A DNA stretch of 64,000 bases, taken from Kalaharituber pfeilii. Lineage: Eukaryota > Ascomycota > Pezizomycetes > Pezizales > Pezizaceae. Of this stretch, positions 1 through 10,056 are shown one piece after another. Where the stretch lies: positions 124,001 through 188,000 of the forward strand of contig WHUZ01000067.1 in NCBI GenBank assembly GCA_015179045.1, in the 5' to 3' direction. A program made the translations under genes and the position numbers. The notes beneath the pieces were generated by a model, which saw only the letters and a program-made list of their open reading frames with translations, searched no databases and was not told the DNA's origin. Numbering within the stretch: the stretch's first letter is position 1; each line of letters begins with the position of its first letter.

Positions 1-565
1 AGTGGAGAGACATGCCACTTACTGCTACATCTCGTGCAAACGGATCCCCATATTCATATCGGCTTAGGCGGGTAACATCTCTGACATGGAAAGATAGTCA
101 GTACACGGGTGACGAATTGATGCGTCCATGGTTGCCGTTCAAACCAACTGTAGAGCCTCTTGGTAATGGTGGTAACTGGAACACCTTTCTTGGAATATAC
201 GACTGGCCCATCGAGGTTTCCCTGCAATGATCACTGTGGCTTCGCCTTAGCCCCGCAAGAGCTGCCCTGGGCGCGGGCGGACACGTGTATCCGATGCTAC
301 ACAGATGGACTCGGATCCCGATGTTGCAGTCCCTCATTACCTGTTGCGGGAAATGCTTATGAGTGGAATCAAGGAGGGTGCGATAAGGGAAAGGGCCTGG
401 TGAAGGCCAGCCAGGTGCATATGGTTGGGGAGGACGCAATGGAAGGTGATTAAGAGCCCATTTTGTATTGACTTTCTCTAGGATCCGAGCTTTTACACCC
501 TCGTTTATTTACTTGTTTTGCTTTATCTATTCGATTTTATTTTCTTATTATCCTCCTTTGTAATT
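1..565. other. No supported gene
   Basis: There are short open frames on both strands, but none has a recognisable domain, splice context or relative elsewhere in the window. I see no supported feature here. Confidence 0.5.
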
Positions 566-570
566 TTTTC

Positions 571-636
571 TCGGGATGGCCTATAGGGTGGCATACGAGT
601 AATAAAAATTTTTCTTTTTAAAAAAGAAAAAAAAAA
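571..636 (+). mobile_element. Decayed T1 retroposon tail
   Basis: A diverged T1 tail reads GATGGCCTATAGGGTGGCA then TACGAGTAAT, followed by an interrupted A/T-rich tract. No target-site duplication can be recognised, so it is probably an old copy. Confidence 0.5.
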
Positions 637-775
637 ACGTAAAAAATTGGGCCTATCTTTGCTATGGCGTTGAGGAGTTTCCAGCTTGGATAGTATAACC
701 CTCCCGCTCCCCCTGCCCGTTGCAAGCATACAACGTCCCGTTCCACATACACGATAAGCATACTTTCATTCCCAT

Positions 776-850
776 TTTCTTTTTCTTAAATATATATTTG
801 TCATTAGCCATTTACCGCCCTGGGGGCTATGGCGACATTAGTTACAAAAG
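776..850 (-). mobile_element. Decayed T1 retroposon tail
   Basis: On the minus strand GTCGCCATAGCCCCCAGGGC matches the T1 hairpin region, with a degraded CATGCG part and a broken A-rich tail. The upstream sequence TTTTGTAACTAATG resembles the LINE 3' UTR seen beside other T1 tails. No TSD was found. Confidence 0.5.
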
Positions 851-859
851 GAGATAATA

Positions 860-1870
860 GAAAGAATAGCAACGTATCACAATACCAACACATCGCCGCA
901 AACTAAGGAATACCCAGAATTTCCCCCGCAGTCATCGTTCCACTGATCTCATCACCTCCATCAGTGGATGCGGTTCGCCATCCGCCCTTATCGGAGGCTT
1001 CCTTGCCACCTCTGGCCCTCCTAGATTCCTCTTCTTTCACACCTCCCTCCTGTCCCAGATATGCGTCGTCGTTTCCTATTCCTTTTTACACCATCATCAA
1101 TCCCGATCATCCGCCTTTCATATCTTGAACTTCCAGGACCCTCTCCTTTTCCACCCAGATCCCCCAGGATACCTTTGTTAATATCATTAATCGTATAGTA
1201 ATGCAATTAAACCAATGCTAAAATAACAACCGTCATATTTATGATCATGCAATACACACCCCCGACATCTCTCCACCCCATGTCATCAGTTCCACCAATG
1301 GGTCTGGCTCTCCCTCCTTCCCTACCGGAGTCTTTCCTATCACCTCTCCATAGTCTCCGTTCCATTCCGCACAACTGGGAGTCTGTAGCCGCCTTACCTA
1401 TTTTCCCAGCGTACTTTGTCAATAGATCCAGGCTGTTTCCTCATCTGCCCATCGCCTTTTAGCGACTATCTTCATTCATGCCTTTGTCACCACTTCATCC
1501 CGGTATGGCTGGTAAGTCCCCTGTCTCACCCGCCTCTTTCCCCCTCATTATCATCTACCCTTTCGTATCCATTCTTAAACCTCTCCTCCACGACCTCCTT
1601 ACAGAATCTACTCGCCCCACCTGGTGTGGGCTTCGTTCAGCGATCTTTTGTAGACTCCCGATCGTCACCTGGGAATCTGAGACCATAATTCTTCCTCCTC
1701 AAGTCCCTTCGCCGTCGCTATCACATCCGCGTCGTTGACTGGTTCTTGTCCCTAGGTATACCGATTTTGCTATTCCCGACTTTTCAATATTGGACCTACG
1801 CTCTTTCCTCCCTCCCGCTTCCATCTATGTACGCTACTGTCCACCCTCATTCTCTGCCTCTACGCTCCCC
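860..1870. other. No supported gene
   Basis: C/T-rich sequence on the plus strand. The small open frames lack start or splice context and any family match. Nothing is supported here. Confidence 0.4.
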
Positions 1871-1883
1871 CTTCACCGGTATT

Positions 1884-1933
1884 GTTTTTTATATCAGTAC
1901 TCGCATGCCGCCCTTTGGGCTATGGCGAGGTTG
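1884..1933 (-). mobile_element. T1 short retroposon with TSD
   Basis: Minus-strand T1 tail of about 45 bp beginning at CTCGCCATAG, with a short A tract. It is flanked by the direct repeat CCGGTATT at 1876-1883 and 1934-1941. Confidence 0.8.
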
Positions 1934-1996
1934 CCGGTATTATTGAAAACACAGCTAGTGGCAGGCCTCCTTCCATCTCAGCTGTCTTCTCAAGTA

Positions 1997-3697
1997 CTGT
2001 GTTCTACCGGGATATTGCGCATAACCGGGATCTTGCGCAACCCCGGATAAGTGAAAATAAGACTATTACAAATTACTGAGTGGTTCAATTACAGCAGGAA
2101 TTTAGGTACATCTCAATTATACATGGAAGAGTAGTTTTGGCACCTCAGTTTGCATCCATCTGAGGATGACATGCTGTAGTGTACTGAGATATACCGAATT
2201 AGGCAATAGGGAACCTCTGTTTATAAAATCAGACACAGACCAGCTGGAGTGCTGATGTGCTTAATTACACATCAGCATATGCTCATGATCATATATACCA
2301 AGTTTGGTACTGATATGAGTATTGTAGCAGAAGTACTAACTGAAAATATTCAGAAATAGTAGCAATTCGGTAGTTATTGAAGCAGGCCAGTTAATAGGAG
2401 ATACAATAGGCTTAAATATGAGTAGAAAGGGTTCTTACAGCTAAAGCATATAGTAAAGATTTATTTGTAATAGTCTCACAACCTTATATAATAATTGGAG
2501 TTATAAGAAATAGTATACTATAATTCATATTTATAAGATATATTATGATATATAGTTAATATACTTAGTATATAAGAATATATAATAGATTAAATTACTT
2601 AGACCTTCTATACTTTTATTTTTCAAGCCATATATAGATACTAGTCCTTATATCTTTTGAAGATATATATAATATCTCAATTTTATTTTATATTTTAAGA
2701 ATTCTTTTACTTTTTTCTTATTTCTAGAAAGTTTTAATATTTTTTACATATTATAGATAAATATATAGTATATATAAGTATAGGGTCTTATATATCTTAT
2801 ATAATAAAATATATACTATATTATATCTAATATAATATAAAATCTAATAGAATATAGTATAATATTTTTTATACTCTAAATTATAATATAGAGTCTTATA
2901 AGTACTAAAAATAAATCTTTGTTATATATTTTGATTATAAAAATAGTTTTTACTTATATTTAAGTCTATTCTGCTTTTATTAAGCTTACTTACTTTTATT
3001 ACTTTTAAACTACTACTTTTTCTAAATATTTTTAGCTACTACTTCTTCTATAAAACTTATATTAGTACCAAACTAATTTTAGATATATTATAATTAATTT
3101 ACTTTATTATAAAATCTTATACACTTAGTATATTAAACTATATACTATATTATATCTTACTAAATATAGGTACAAGTATCTTATTTCTTATACTTCCAAT
3201 CATTATATAAGAGACTAGGACCGCTAAAAATAAATCTTTTACATATGCTTTAGCTGTAAGAATCCTCTCCACCTATATTCAAGCCTATTGTATCTTCTAT
3301 TAGCCTGCCTGATTCTATTACTACAAAATTGCTGCTATTTTTAAATATTTTCAGTCAGTACTTCTGCTACAATACTCATATCAGCACTAAACTTGGTATA
3401 TATAATCATGAGCATATGCCGATATGTAATTAAGCATATCAACACTCTAGCTGGTCTGTGTGTAATTTTATAAACAGAGGTGCCCTATTGCCTAATTAGG
3501 TATATCTCAGTACAGTACACCATGCTGTCCTCCGATAGATGCAATCTGGGGCACAGAATATATTTCAGGATATGTTAAAAATATCATCCTAAAGTTTCAT
3601 AATACTCGCACATGAATTGCAGCCACTACTGCAAAAATTCGCATGTTCCGAAAGTGCGCAATATCCCGGTTGTGCGCAATATCCCGGTAGAACACAG
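1997..3697. mobile_element. Fot1/pogo-type TIR element, non-autonomous
   Basis: Both ends carry the inverted terminal sequence CTGTGTTCTACCGGGATATT, followed by a subterminal repeat of GGGATNTTGCGCA, and TA lies on each side (1995-1996 and 3698-3699). The same termini bound the decayed pogo transposon at 49728-51920, so the family assignment rests on that copy. No transposase remains. The interior is almost entirely a large AT-rich palindrome (next entry), so this looks like a derivative mobilised in trans that contains another element. Confidence 0.75.
2139..3545. repeat. 1.4 kb imperfect palindrome, AT-rich centre
   Basis: The sequence from about 2139 to 2840 is the approximate reverse complement of about 2850 to 3545. 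Clearly matching blocks include GAATTAGGCAATAGGG, AGGATGACATGCTG and AGCATATGCTCATGAT in the left arm and their complements in the right arm. The centre is very rich in TA, which fits mutational decay such as RIP but does not prove it. It could be a long-inverted-repeat MITE inserted in the Fot1-type element. Its own TSD is not clear. Confidence 0.7.
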
Positions 3698-3714
3698 TAC
3701 GTTTTTCGTTCCCC

Positions 3715-3717
<3 letters not shown>

Positions 3718-3755
<38 letters not shown>

Positions 3756-4011
3756 CATTAATCGCTTTTTTTTTTTTTTTTTTTTTTTTTAATCACATAA
3801 CCCCGCTTGTAGCACTTGGCCATGGCAGGGTCCCTGGGCAAGCCCTCATAGCCCAGAGACAGGCTAATCATTAATCGCTTGCCGCCCTATGGGCTATGGC
3901 GATGTGTTATGTATAACTATATAATGTAACGACAAAAGATAAGATATAACAACAAGTGAACGATAAGAAAATAGGTGGACTCTTCATTCTCCGAGCATTT
4001 CCATCAACTTC
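3718..4011 (-). mobile_element. T1 retroposon, interrupted by a T2 insertion
   Basis: A minus-strand copy bounded by the 12-bp direct repeat TCGTTCCCCTGA at 3706-3717 and 4012-4023. The poly(A), read as T, starts at 3718. The T1 tail at about 3867-3902 is split by a T2 element. About 110 bp of 3' UTR-like sequence lie upstream of the tail. Confidence 0.85.
3766..3866 (-). mobile_element. T2 long retroposon nested in a T1 tail
   Basis: Minus-strand long T2 form running from GCCTGTCTCTGGGC through CCATGGCCAAGTGCTACAAG to a poly(A) of about 25. The 12-bp TSD ATCATTAATCGC at 3754-3765 and 3867-3878 is itself part of the T1 tail, which proves that T2 inserted into a pre-existing T1 copy. Confidence 0.85.
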
Positions 4012-4156
4012 TCGTTCCCCTGAGTCTACCCCTTCTTCTCGATATATTGCCGACTCTCCAACTCCCTCTGTTTGTTGTCTACTGTTTCTTGTTTCCTTTC
4101 CTTTTGCAAGTATCCTCCACTCCCAGCTTCCCCAGGATGATGATCGCAACAACATC

Positions 4157-4347
4157 TTTTTTATTTTATTTTTTTTTTTTTTAATATCATTACTCGCATG
4201 CCGCCCTAGGGGCTATGGCGATGTAAGGTACATATGAGATAGTGTAAAAGAAAAGAAGAAGGAACTTCCGTCTCTCCCAGCCCTTCCGTCAATGAAATTG
4301 AAATGGAATAAGGAGGTAAATAGAAAAGTGAGTCCCTGAAAGCCATT
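4157..4347 (-). mobile_element. T1 retroposon with about 130 bp of body
   Basis: Flanked by the 11-bp repeat GCAACAACATC at 4146-4156 and 4348-4358. The minus strand ends in the T1 tail with a CTA triloop and an interrupted poly(A). The body upstream of the tail differs from that of the copy at 3718-4011, so several parent families share the tail. Confidence 0.85.
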
Positions 4348-4379
4348 GCAACAACATCGACAGGACAAGCATTTGGAAG

Positions 4380-4850
4380 CTGCTTCGCAACCACAATGTG
4401 TCTCCCAGTAAAATCTACATAGACCGAAAGCTTTAGGGCGCTGAGTCTTTTAATTTAGCTTTCATTCCACAATACCCACGTTTTCAATTTCCTTCTTTTG
4501 GTGAGATTGCGAACAAAATCCAGCGCTCTAAGCACCTTGTTAGTACCTTGTTACAAAGACATCAATCTTGCGTCAATAGCAAATAGGAGGATCCAAACGC
4601 CAGTTACCAAAGCAATAGAAATACCGAAAAAGAAGAACAGGACAAATCATCCTCCAGAGTCCATAGGAGAGGAGCTAAGAAGGATGATCAAACAGTGAAA
4701 GGGATAAGGGTAGCCCGCAGGGACCAAGTGGGGACTATGCCTTCTGAGTATCCACGACGCTGCGGAGACGGCGATGACGTCGGGGCTGTCCCTTGTTAGT
4801 GTCCTCGGAAAACAAAAGCATAGAGTGCTCGAGAACCGTGCACCTGAAAG
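4380..4850. other. No supported gene
   Basis: No domain, repeat or splice-supported frame was recognised in this stretch. Confidence 0.4.
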
Positions 4851-4866
4851 GTAACTTCAGGGAGTT

Positions 4867-4914
4867 TAGGCGGCACGCGAGTAATGATATATAAAAAAAA
4901 AAAATCAAAAAAAA
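4867..4914 (+). mobile_element. T1 micro-retroposon truncated inside the hairpin
   Basis: Only AGGCGGCACGCGAGTAATG plus an A-rich tail is present. It is flanked by TCAGGGAGTTTA (4857-4868) and TCAGGGAGCTTA (4915-4926). The 5' half of the hairpin is missing, so insertion did not need the hairpin in the cDNA copy. Confidence 0.75.
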
Positions 4915-5038
4915 TCAGGGAGCTTACAAGAATCTTCCCAGGCGAGAAGGAGATAGTCCTCTTTAAACCCCTTACTAGCAGTTCTGCTGGTCCCCACACC
5001 AGATTCACCACCACCGAAATGATCGCAATTGCGTCTGG

Positions 5039-5089
5039 ATGCAACGGCGCAGATCCAGCGTCAGGATGCAATGAAAAAAAAAAAACGAG
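5039..5089 (+). mobile_element. Short poly(A) insertion with a different tail
   Basis: About 36 bp ending in GTCAGGATGCAATG and A12 lie between TTGCGTCTGG (5029-5038) and TTGCGTCTAG (5090-5099). The tail is neither T1 nor T2, though GGATGCAATGA faintly recalls T3. It may be another tail family. Confidence 0.45.
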
Positions 5090-5299
5090 TTGCGTCTAGG
5101 GCAGAAGGAGTGCATAAGGCTCAAACCCCTGCCTTGCGACGTAACCTTTTGTTTCCTGAATGATAGACAGAAAACAGTACAAAAAATGGATAAAACATCA
5201 TAAAAAATTATTGATGTATAAAACAGATAGTATCTAAGTAGCGTTTCATTATTTCACATTTACTTCATAAAAAAACAACTAAAACAAATATTCCCAATG

Positions 5300-5369
5300 T
5301 ACTTAACCCCGCCATAGCCCACAGGGCGGCATGCGAGTAATGATATTTAAAAAAAAAAAAAAAAAAAAA
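5300..5369 (+). mobile_element. T1 retroposon downstream of a small gene
   Basis: The plus strand reads ATGTACTTAACC, CGCCATAGCCCACAGGGCG, GCATGCGAGTAATGATATTT and A20. The TSD is uncertain (AAAACAAATATT versus AAAGACAATATT). It lies beside the 3' end of the minus-strand gene at 5440-5808. Confidence 0.65.
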
Positions 5370-5439
5370 CAAAGACAAAGACAATATTATATCAGCAAGC
5401 ACTGCAAGCATTTTTTAGATGCGAAGAACAGTAGTATTA

Positions 5440-5808
5440 CTAAGACCATTGACCAGTACCAGTACTTACCTTGGAAGAAACACTTGAAAACGTTGGCGTT
5501 GCATGATTCGCCTGATTTTCTGTTGAGTTTAGGTGACCCTGGCTATAATCAACGTCAAGAATCCACCAATTTTCTTCACAATTATCAGTTTTCGCTATAG
5601 CGAGGGCATTTTCTTTCGCTGAGTACACAAAGAATCCCGTCCATCCCTTCACTATAGCCAGGTTGTCACTGGAAAGAGGCTCATTATTGCCAGGGCCACC
5701 TGTAACAGATGTACCAAGAGTTCGCTTTTTACCCCGCCTCCTGTTTACTTGAGCGCCGCAACTCCGCTTGAGTCGATCCCACAATCCCTTCTCAGACCCT
5801 TGCGACAC
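5440..5808 (-). CDS. Hypothetical protein, divergent from the HET gene
   Basis: A minus-strand open frame of about 120 codons whose product I do not recognise. It begins within about 70 bp of the divergent HET gene start, so the two may share a promoter region. No good ATG is seen in frame near 5808, so the true start is unsettled. Near the 3' end there is a canonical 5' splice site (CCAAG/GTAAGTAC, about 5490) and an acceptor at TTGCAG (about 5411), after which the frame stops within a few codons. The core segment (LAIVKGWTGFFVYSAKENAL) has a clear relative in the decayed frame at 48027-48335 inside a TIR element (VVKGWARFFMYTGKESAFAI). This could be a host gene whose fragment was captured by a transposon, or itself a transposon-derived frame. 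Confidence 0.45.
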   Translation of the reverse strand: MSQGSEKGLWDRLKRSCGAQVNRRRGKKRTLGTSVTGGPGNNEPLSSDNLAIVKGWTGFFVYSAKENALAIAKTDNCEENWWILDVDYSQGHLNSTENQANHATPTFSSVSSKVSTGTGQWS

Positions 5809-5874
5809 GCATATACGGAACCCGATACTGTGACAACAATTTACCTTTAGTAACTACATCTCACACTTCCGCAT

Positions 5875-8259
5875 ATGGATCCCTCCACCATCTCGACCGG
5901 AGTTGCTGGTTTGCACTCTTTAACGTTGGAAACAGTGAAACTCCTAACAGAATACACGAGCGTATTCAAGTACCCCCCATCCCAGGCAACGGACTTACTC
6001 ACAGGGTATAACGCACTGCGATTCACTCTCGAGCAGGTGATTACGTTCCTGAAAACAGAGGATTTCAAACAAACAGAGGATTACGAACATGTTCTCTCTG
6101 CTTTCAATAACTCCGCTCAGATCTATTGCAGCAATATTGCACGTCAGCGCTCAACTTTTGCCAAGTTTGCGAGATCAGATTTCAAGCACCGCGTGAGGTT
6201 GCCCTTCAATAAGCAGGAAATTGCTGATTTCCTGCAGATTTTGCAGCGCTGCACTCAAACCCTTCAATTTTCGCTGACCATGAACATGTACCGCAAGGCG
6301 GGAACTGGCCTGCAGGCACCAGCTACCGGCAGAACTTCCGACAATTCAGCTTCAGGCGCCCATGGTACTCAACCTGTCCAAACGGAGTTGCCATTCCCAG
6401 ATGCGACACCTCCGTTTCCAATGCCCTATAGTGAGAATATTCCAACATTCTCCCACGGCCACCAAGCGACGTGCAACATCGCCTCGACACCATCTACGGC
6501 TCACTCACAGTTTCGGCGTACCTTCCACAGTGGAGACACCCTTACCCCAGAGGAAGCTGACATCCCATGCGCGCAGCTCGATCAGGATGACCTTTTTCGC
6601 TCCCTTACATCCCTTACCGGATTAAGCCAAGATTCAGCTGAACGACTTCTAGATTGGATCAGGGGCGATATTCAATACTTCATTTCGAGAAAATTTGACT
6701 TTGGTATAGCATATGCAGCTGCTCGAGTTGGATGGAAGCACTTCAATGGACCGGAATTTGACGTGGCGGCGCAGAGGGCCCGGTGGCTGCGGAAAGCAAA
6801 GGAAATCGACGAGGAGCGCAACAAGGCAATTTACAAGGACAGCACTGGACAAGAGCTTATTCACTCACCATATTCGGTAATGCCACGCCGCATCTGGGAT
6901 ATTAAGAGCAACCGCGTAGTTGAATTCCGTATGTTGCATGCAGAAGTCCTGTCGATGGCAGTTGATCTCCAACAATCGTATCCTCCTTTTTGGGCAGTCA
7001 CGCACAGTTGGACGAGTGACATGAGACCAGTGGAGACATCCGTCAATCAGCATCTCTGGCCAGTTCCACTTCCCAAAAGAGTCGATTTGGAGCGTAACCT
7101 CCGGAAAGAGCTACTTGCCCTTGGAGCGGACTACGTGTGGCTTGATGTGCTTTGTCTCCGACAATCTGCCGCCGCTCCTCAGCGATCACCAGATGGTATT
7201 AAGATTAAGCAGGACGAATGGAAGCTAGATGTGCCCACCATTGGTAACATCTACCGGACGGGGACACATGTAGTTCGCTATTTTAACGGCCTTGGAAAGC
7301 CTTTTAGCAAGGACGGCTGGGACGACGATCGACACTGGCTACGGCGAGCTTGGACCTTACAGGAGATCAGGAAGGAGAAGACGACGTTCAATGGAGGAGT
7401 GCCATACCATGATGGGAATATTATTCTGGACACCAAAGGCAACATTGCAGGGAAGGTTGTCACACTAAGGACTGCCATTGGCCCTATCCTCAGGCTCGCC
7501 GAGGATGCAGACAGCCCTAGCGGATGCAAAGTATATGAACTTGCGAAAGAAATGGCTCGTCGTTATGCATCAAACCCTACCGACAAAGTGGCTGGAATGT
7601 TCTATCTTCTCCGCACAACCGAGCTACCAACGTACGATGAGGAAATCAGTGAAGAAACTGCGTGGAAGCAATGTTTTCATGTGCTGCCATACCGACAAAA
7701 GATTGAGATTTTATTCGACTTTCCCTATCGAGGAGCAACAGAGCAATGGTTCCCAATATGGGAGCAACTGATGACGTGGCCGGACCGTGATCCTAGTTAT
7801 GAACACACCACTGCAGAATGGCCTCAAAGCCGCAAAATCCTAGAGTTAATCCACTTGGGACGAGACGTCACAAGTACACCATCGTTGTTTGTCCCTGGTA
7901 TTTGGGCAATCACTCATGTCCTTCTTCGCAACCTCAGCAATCGTGCATACGAAGTTAAGAGAGGAGACACGCTTCTCGGTTTCTATTCCCCATACCTGTC
8001 TCATGAAGCAATTGAAACGGACTATCGACAATTCACTCTTGCTACTCTTGAGGTGGAGCAGACCTCCAACTGGCTTGTATGCGAAGAACTCTCCTCGCAG
8101 TTTGGGAAATACAGGTGTGAAAATGGAAGGAGCAACAACATCAAACTGAGAGTTCTGAAGAAGGTTGGGGTTCTTAGAACGGATGATATCAGTACACTCG
8201 TGACAGGACCACAGAATAGCGTCCCCGTTATTAAGAAGATAGATGCGTTCTTTATGTAG
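5875..8259 (+). CDS. HET-domain protein with HeLo-like N-terminus
   Basis: A single uninterrupted frame of 794 codons from ATG at 5875. Residues about 372-500 hold the HET (heterokaryon incompatibility) core: WAVTHSW at 373-379, YVWLDVLCLRQ at 420-430, VPTIGNIYRTG from 453 and HWLRRAWTLQE at 487-497. HET domains act in fungal non-self recognition and programmed cell death. Residues about 5-140 are helical, with GLHSLTLETVKLL near the start and NKQEIADFLQILQR at 112-125, which resembles the HeLo-like/STAND N-terminal domain of fungal death effectors; that part is inference from pattern. A Pro/Thr/Ser-rich linker (145-225) separates the two. The minus-strand gene at 16716-18674 is a paralogue over the HET core. 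A T2 retroposon sits 4 bp after the stop codon. Codon use looks like a normal host gene and no frameshift is seen. Confidence 0.88.
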   Translation: MDPSTISTGVAGLHSLTLETVKLLTEYTSVFKYPPSQATDLLTGYNALRFTLEQVITFLKTEDFKQTEDYEHVLSAFNNSAQIYCSNIARQRSTFAKFARSDFKHRVRLPFNKQEIADFLQILQRCTQTLQFSLTMNMYRKAGTGLQAPATGRTSDNSASGAHGTQPVQTELPFPDATPPFPMPYSENIPTFSHGHQATCNIASTPSTAHSQFRRTFHSGDTLTPEEADIPCAQLDQDDLFRSLTSLTGLSQDSAERLLDWIRGDIQYFISRKFDFGIAYAAARVGWKHFNGPEFDVAAQRARWLRKAKEIDEERNKAIYKDSTGQELIHSPYSVMPRRIWDIKSNRVVEFRMLHAEVLSMAVDLQQSYPPFWAVTHSWTSDMRPVETSVNQHLWPVPLPKRVDLERNLRKELLALGADYVWLDVLCLRQSAAAPQRSPDGIKIKQDEWKLDVPTIGNIYRTGTHVVRYFNGLGKPFSKDGWDDDRHWLRRAWTLQEIRKEKTTFNGGVPYHDGNIILDTKGNIAGKVVTLRTAIGPILRLAEDADSPSGCKVYELAKEMARRYASNPTDKVAGMFYLLRTTELPTYDEEISEETAWKQCFHVLPYRQKIEILFDFPYRGATEQWFPIWEQLMTWPDRDPSYEHTTAEWPQSRKILELIHLGRDVTSTPSLFVPGIWAITHVLLRNLSNRAYEVKRGDTLLGFYSPYLSHEAIETDYRQFTLATLEVEQTSNWLVCEELSSQFGKYRCENGRSNNIKLRVLKKVGVLRTDDISTLVTGPQNSVPVIKKIDAFFM

Positions 8260-8263
8260 AGAA

Positions 8264-8323
8264 CTGCCCTCTCATGGCGGATAGCTGCAAGCGGGGTTAC
8301 GTGAAATTAATATAAAAAAAAAA
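8264..8323 (+). mobile_element. T2 short retroposon at the HET stop codon
   Basis: A T2 tail (CATGGCGGATAGCTGCAAGC, GGGGTTACGTGAAATT, then A-rich) is flanked by ATGTAGAGAA at 8254-8263 and 8324-8333. The left TSD contains the HET gene's TAG stop (8257-8259), so the stop codon was duplicated and the element now forms the start of the 3' UTR. Confidence 0.85.
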
Positions 8324-8428
8324 ATGTAGAGAATTACGGTTGATGTTTTTATATGTTGCTTTCATGCAACAGCAGAATGTAGTTACATGTTTGATGTTTT
8401 ATGTTGCGGGAATAGTGATATTAAACAA

Positions 8429-8456
8429 ATTTTTTTTTTTTTAAATATCATCACTC
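8429..8456 (-). mobile_element. T1 micro-retroposon, about 27 bp
   Basis: The minus strand is only GAGTGATGATATTT plus about 12 A. It lies between GATATTAAACAA (8417-8428) and GATATTACACAA (8457-8468), 11 of 12 identical. This is among the smallest retroposed units in the window. Confidence 0.7.
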
Positions 8457-8663
8457 GATATTACACAACATGTCAGAACTGTTTTACTTAATACTGTCAT
8501 ACAGCACGACGCTCTCTTACCCATATACGTGTGCTTCAGATGTCACCGTTTATGACAAATGGTCATTGCTCGACCCGTTGATGTTATGATTACTGTCCTG
8601 CTACTCTAGCTCAATCAAATACCATATATTTAGTGCTCTAATCCTCTCTTCGGGTATGCTGCT

Positions 8664-8865
8664 AGGTGGCCGGGGGGGAGGAGCACGTGAAAAGGCCTCC
8701 GAAAGGGAGAGAAGGGGAGAGAGATCCGTTGGGCGCGCTGATAGAAATGTTGGGGGAGTAGGGGAGAGAAGTAGGGTCATGTGACGTAGAAAGTAGTTCG
8801 ATAGGACATCGCCATAGCCCGTGGGGCGGCAAGCGATCAATGATATATAAAAAAAAAGAAAAAAA
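8664..8865 (+). mobile_element. T1 retroposon with about 150 bp body
   Basis: The 12-bp TSD GGGTATGCTGCT lies at 8652-8663 and 8866-8877. The tail is T1 with a GTG triloop (CATAGCCCGTGGGGCGGCAA) and a mixed A-rich end. The purine-rich body has no recognisable coding sequence. Confidence 0.85.
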
Positions 8866-8879
8866 GGGTATGCTGCTGC

Positions 8880-10050
8880 TTCTCTATTGTCTCCCTTTAT
8901 TATCCGCATTGCCTGGTTCACAACTAGGCATACACTTGAGTACTGTAGTTCACCAGGGCCCTTTTGTACTACTCTACAAACATTATCTTGCTATATCTAA
9001 CTTGATCTCTCCCTTCGTTGTTCGTCAAACTCTTGATATAGACTATCTTCCATAATCTGCCTATTATCTCATGGTGATGCCGGACATGCAGCCGAGCGCT
9101 CCCCGCCCTGCTAGAAATCTCCGATCTCAACGAAAAGTTGCCCCCAAGTCGGTTCTGGTAAACGATTCCGATTCTCCGAAGTGCAGTCACACACAACTTC
9201 GCAAGTTTTCTGCATCTTGTTACCATTTGTTGATTTGGAATTTTTGTTTTTTTTTCGATTTTTGAACTTTATATTCGCAAGACCCTTAGGAACAGAGGGA
9301 CAGCCATCGGCATGCATGCACATCTATGTAGAACCTGCCCCCTGCCTATCCATTCTGTGAACAGATAAAAAAATACAAACACATGGTGAAAAGTATGTTA
9401 TGAGCTGTATGACGTGCGAGGCAGGTCGATTTAATTTCACAAAGCAATGCCCATAAGGGTAGAAACTGACACTTGGGCAAGCACGGATCGCGCCCCCGCC
9501 GCATCCAAAAAACGCAAGGGCAAGGCAGCGTCGACTAAACGACAAGGAGGCAGAAAAGATCGCGGCGACCAGCACCAACACACCCACACCCCTCCAGCCG
9601 CCCAGCAAACAGAGCCGGAAAACTTCCGACCACCCGACCAGACCCAAAAGGACGTAATATATTGCTATTTCATGGCTTTAGATAATCTCTAATCATCTTC
9701 TTCTTTGCATAAACACCCAGTGCTACCTTTACCGAAATAGGCAAAATGTTCACTAAAGTATGACATTGGTACTCTGTGGGTATTAGTGCAGTCGCAACCA
9801 AACTTGCTACACCTCCTCAGCATAGACTATAGAGTATATATTCAGTACAAAAGACTTCAGGTAAGCTCTTCCACACATGGCGACTCAGAGCATGCCTAAC
9901 ATAAAGGCTGGATATATACCAGAATATCTCACCACTCATATGCTATAAAAGAATGTGCAAAAGATAATTTACTATATTCTCCCATGCTCTGGCTTTAATT
10001 TGAGCCTACATGAGGGCCATTCTCATTCACAGGTGCTTTGTCCGTTGTCC
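8880..10050. other. Mostly unassigned; possible LINE ORF1 scrap near 9447
   Basis: A plus-strand frame at 9447-9692 is rich in Lys, Gln, His and Pro and resembles the low-complexity N-terminal part of LINE ORF1 proteins, but it lacks a diagnostic motif. The rest shows nothing I can support. Confidence 0.25.
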
Positions 10051-10056
10051 CGTAAA

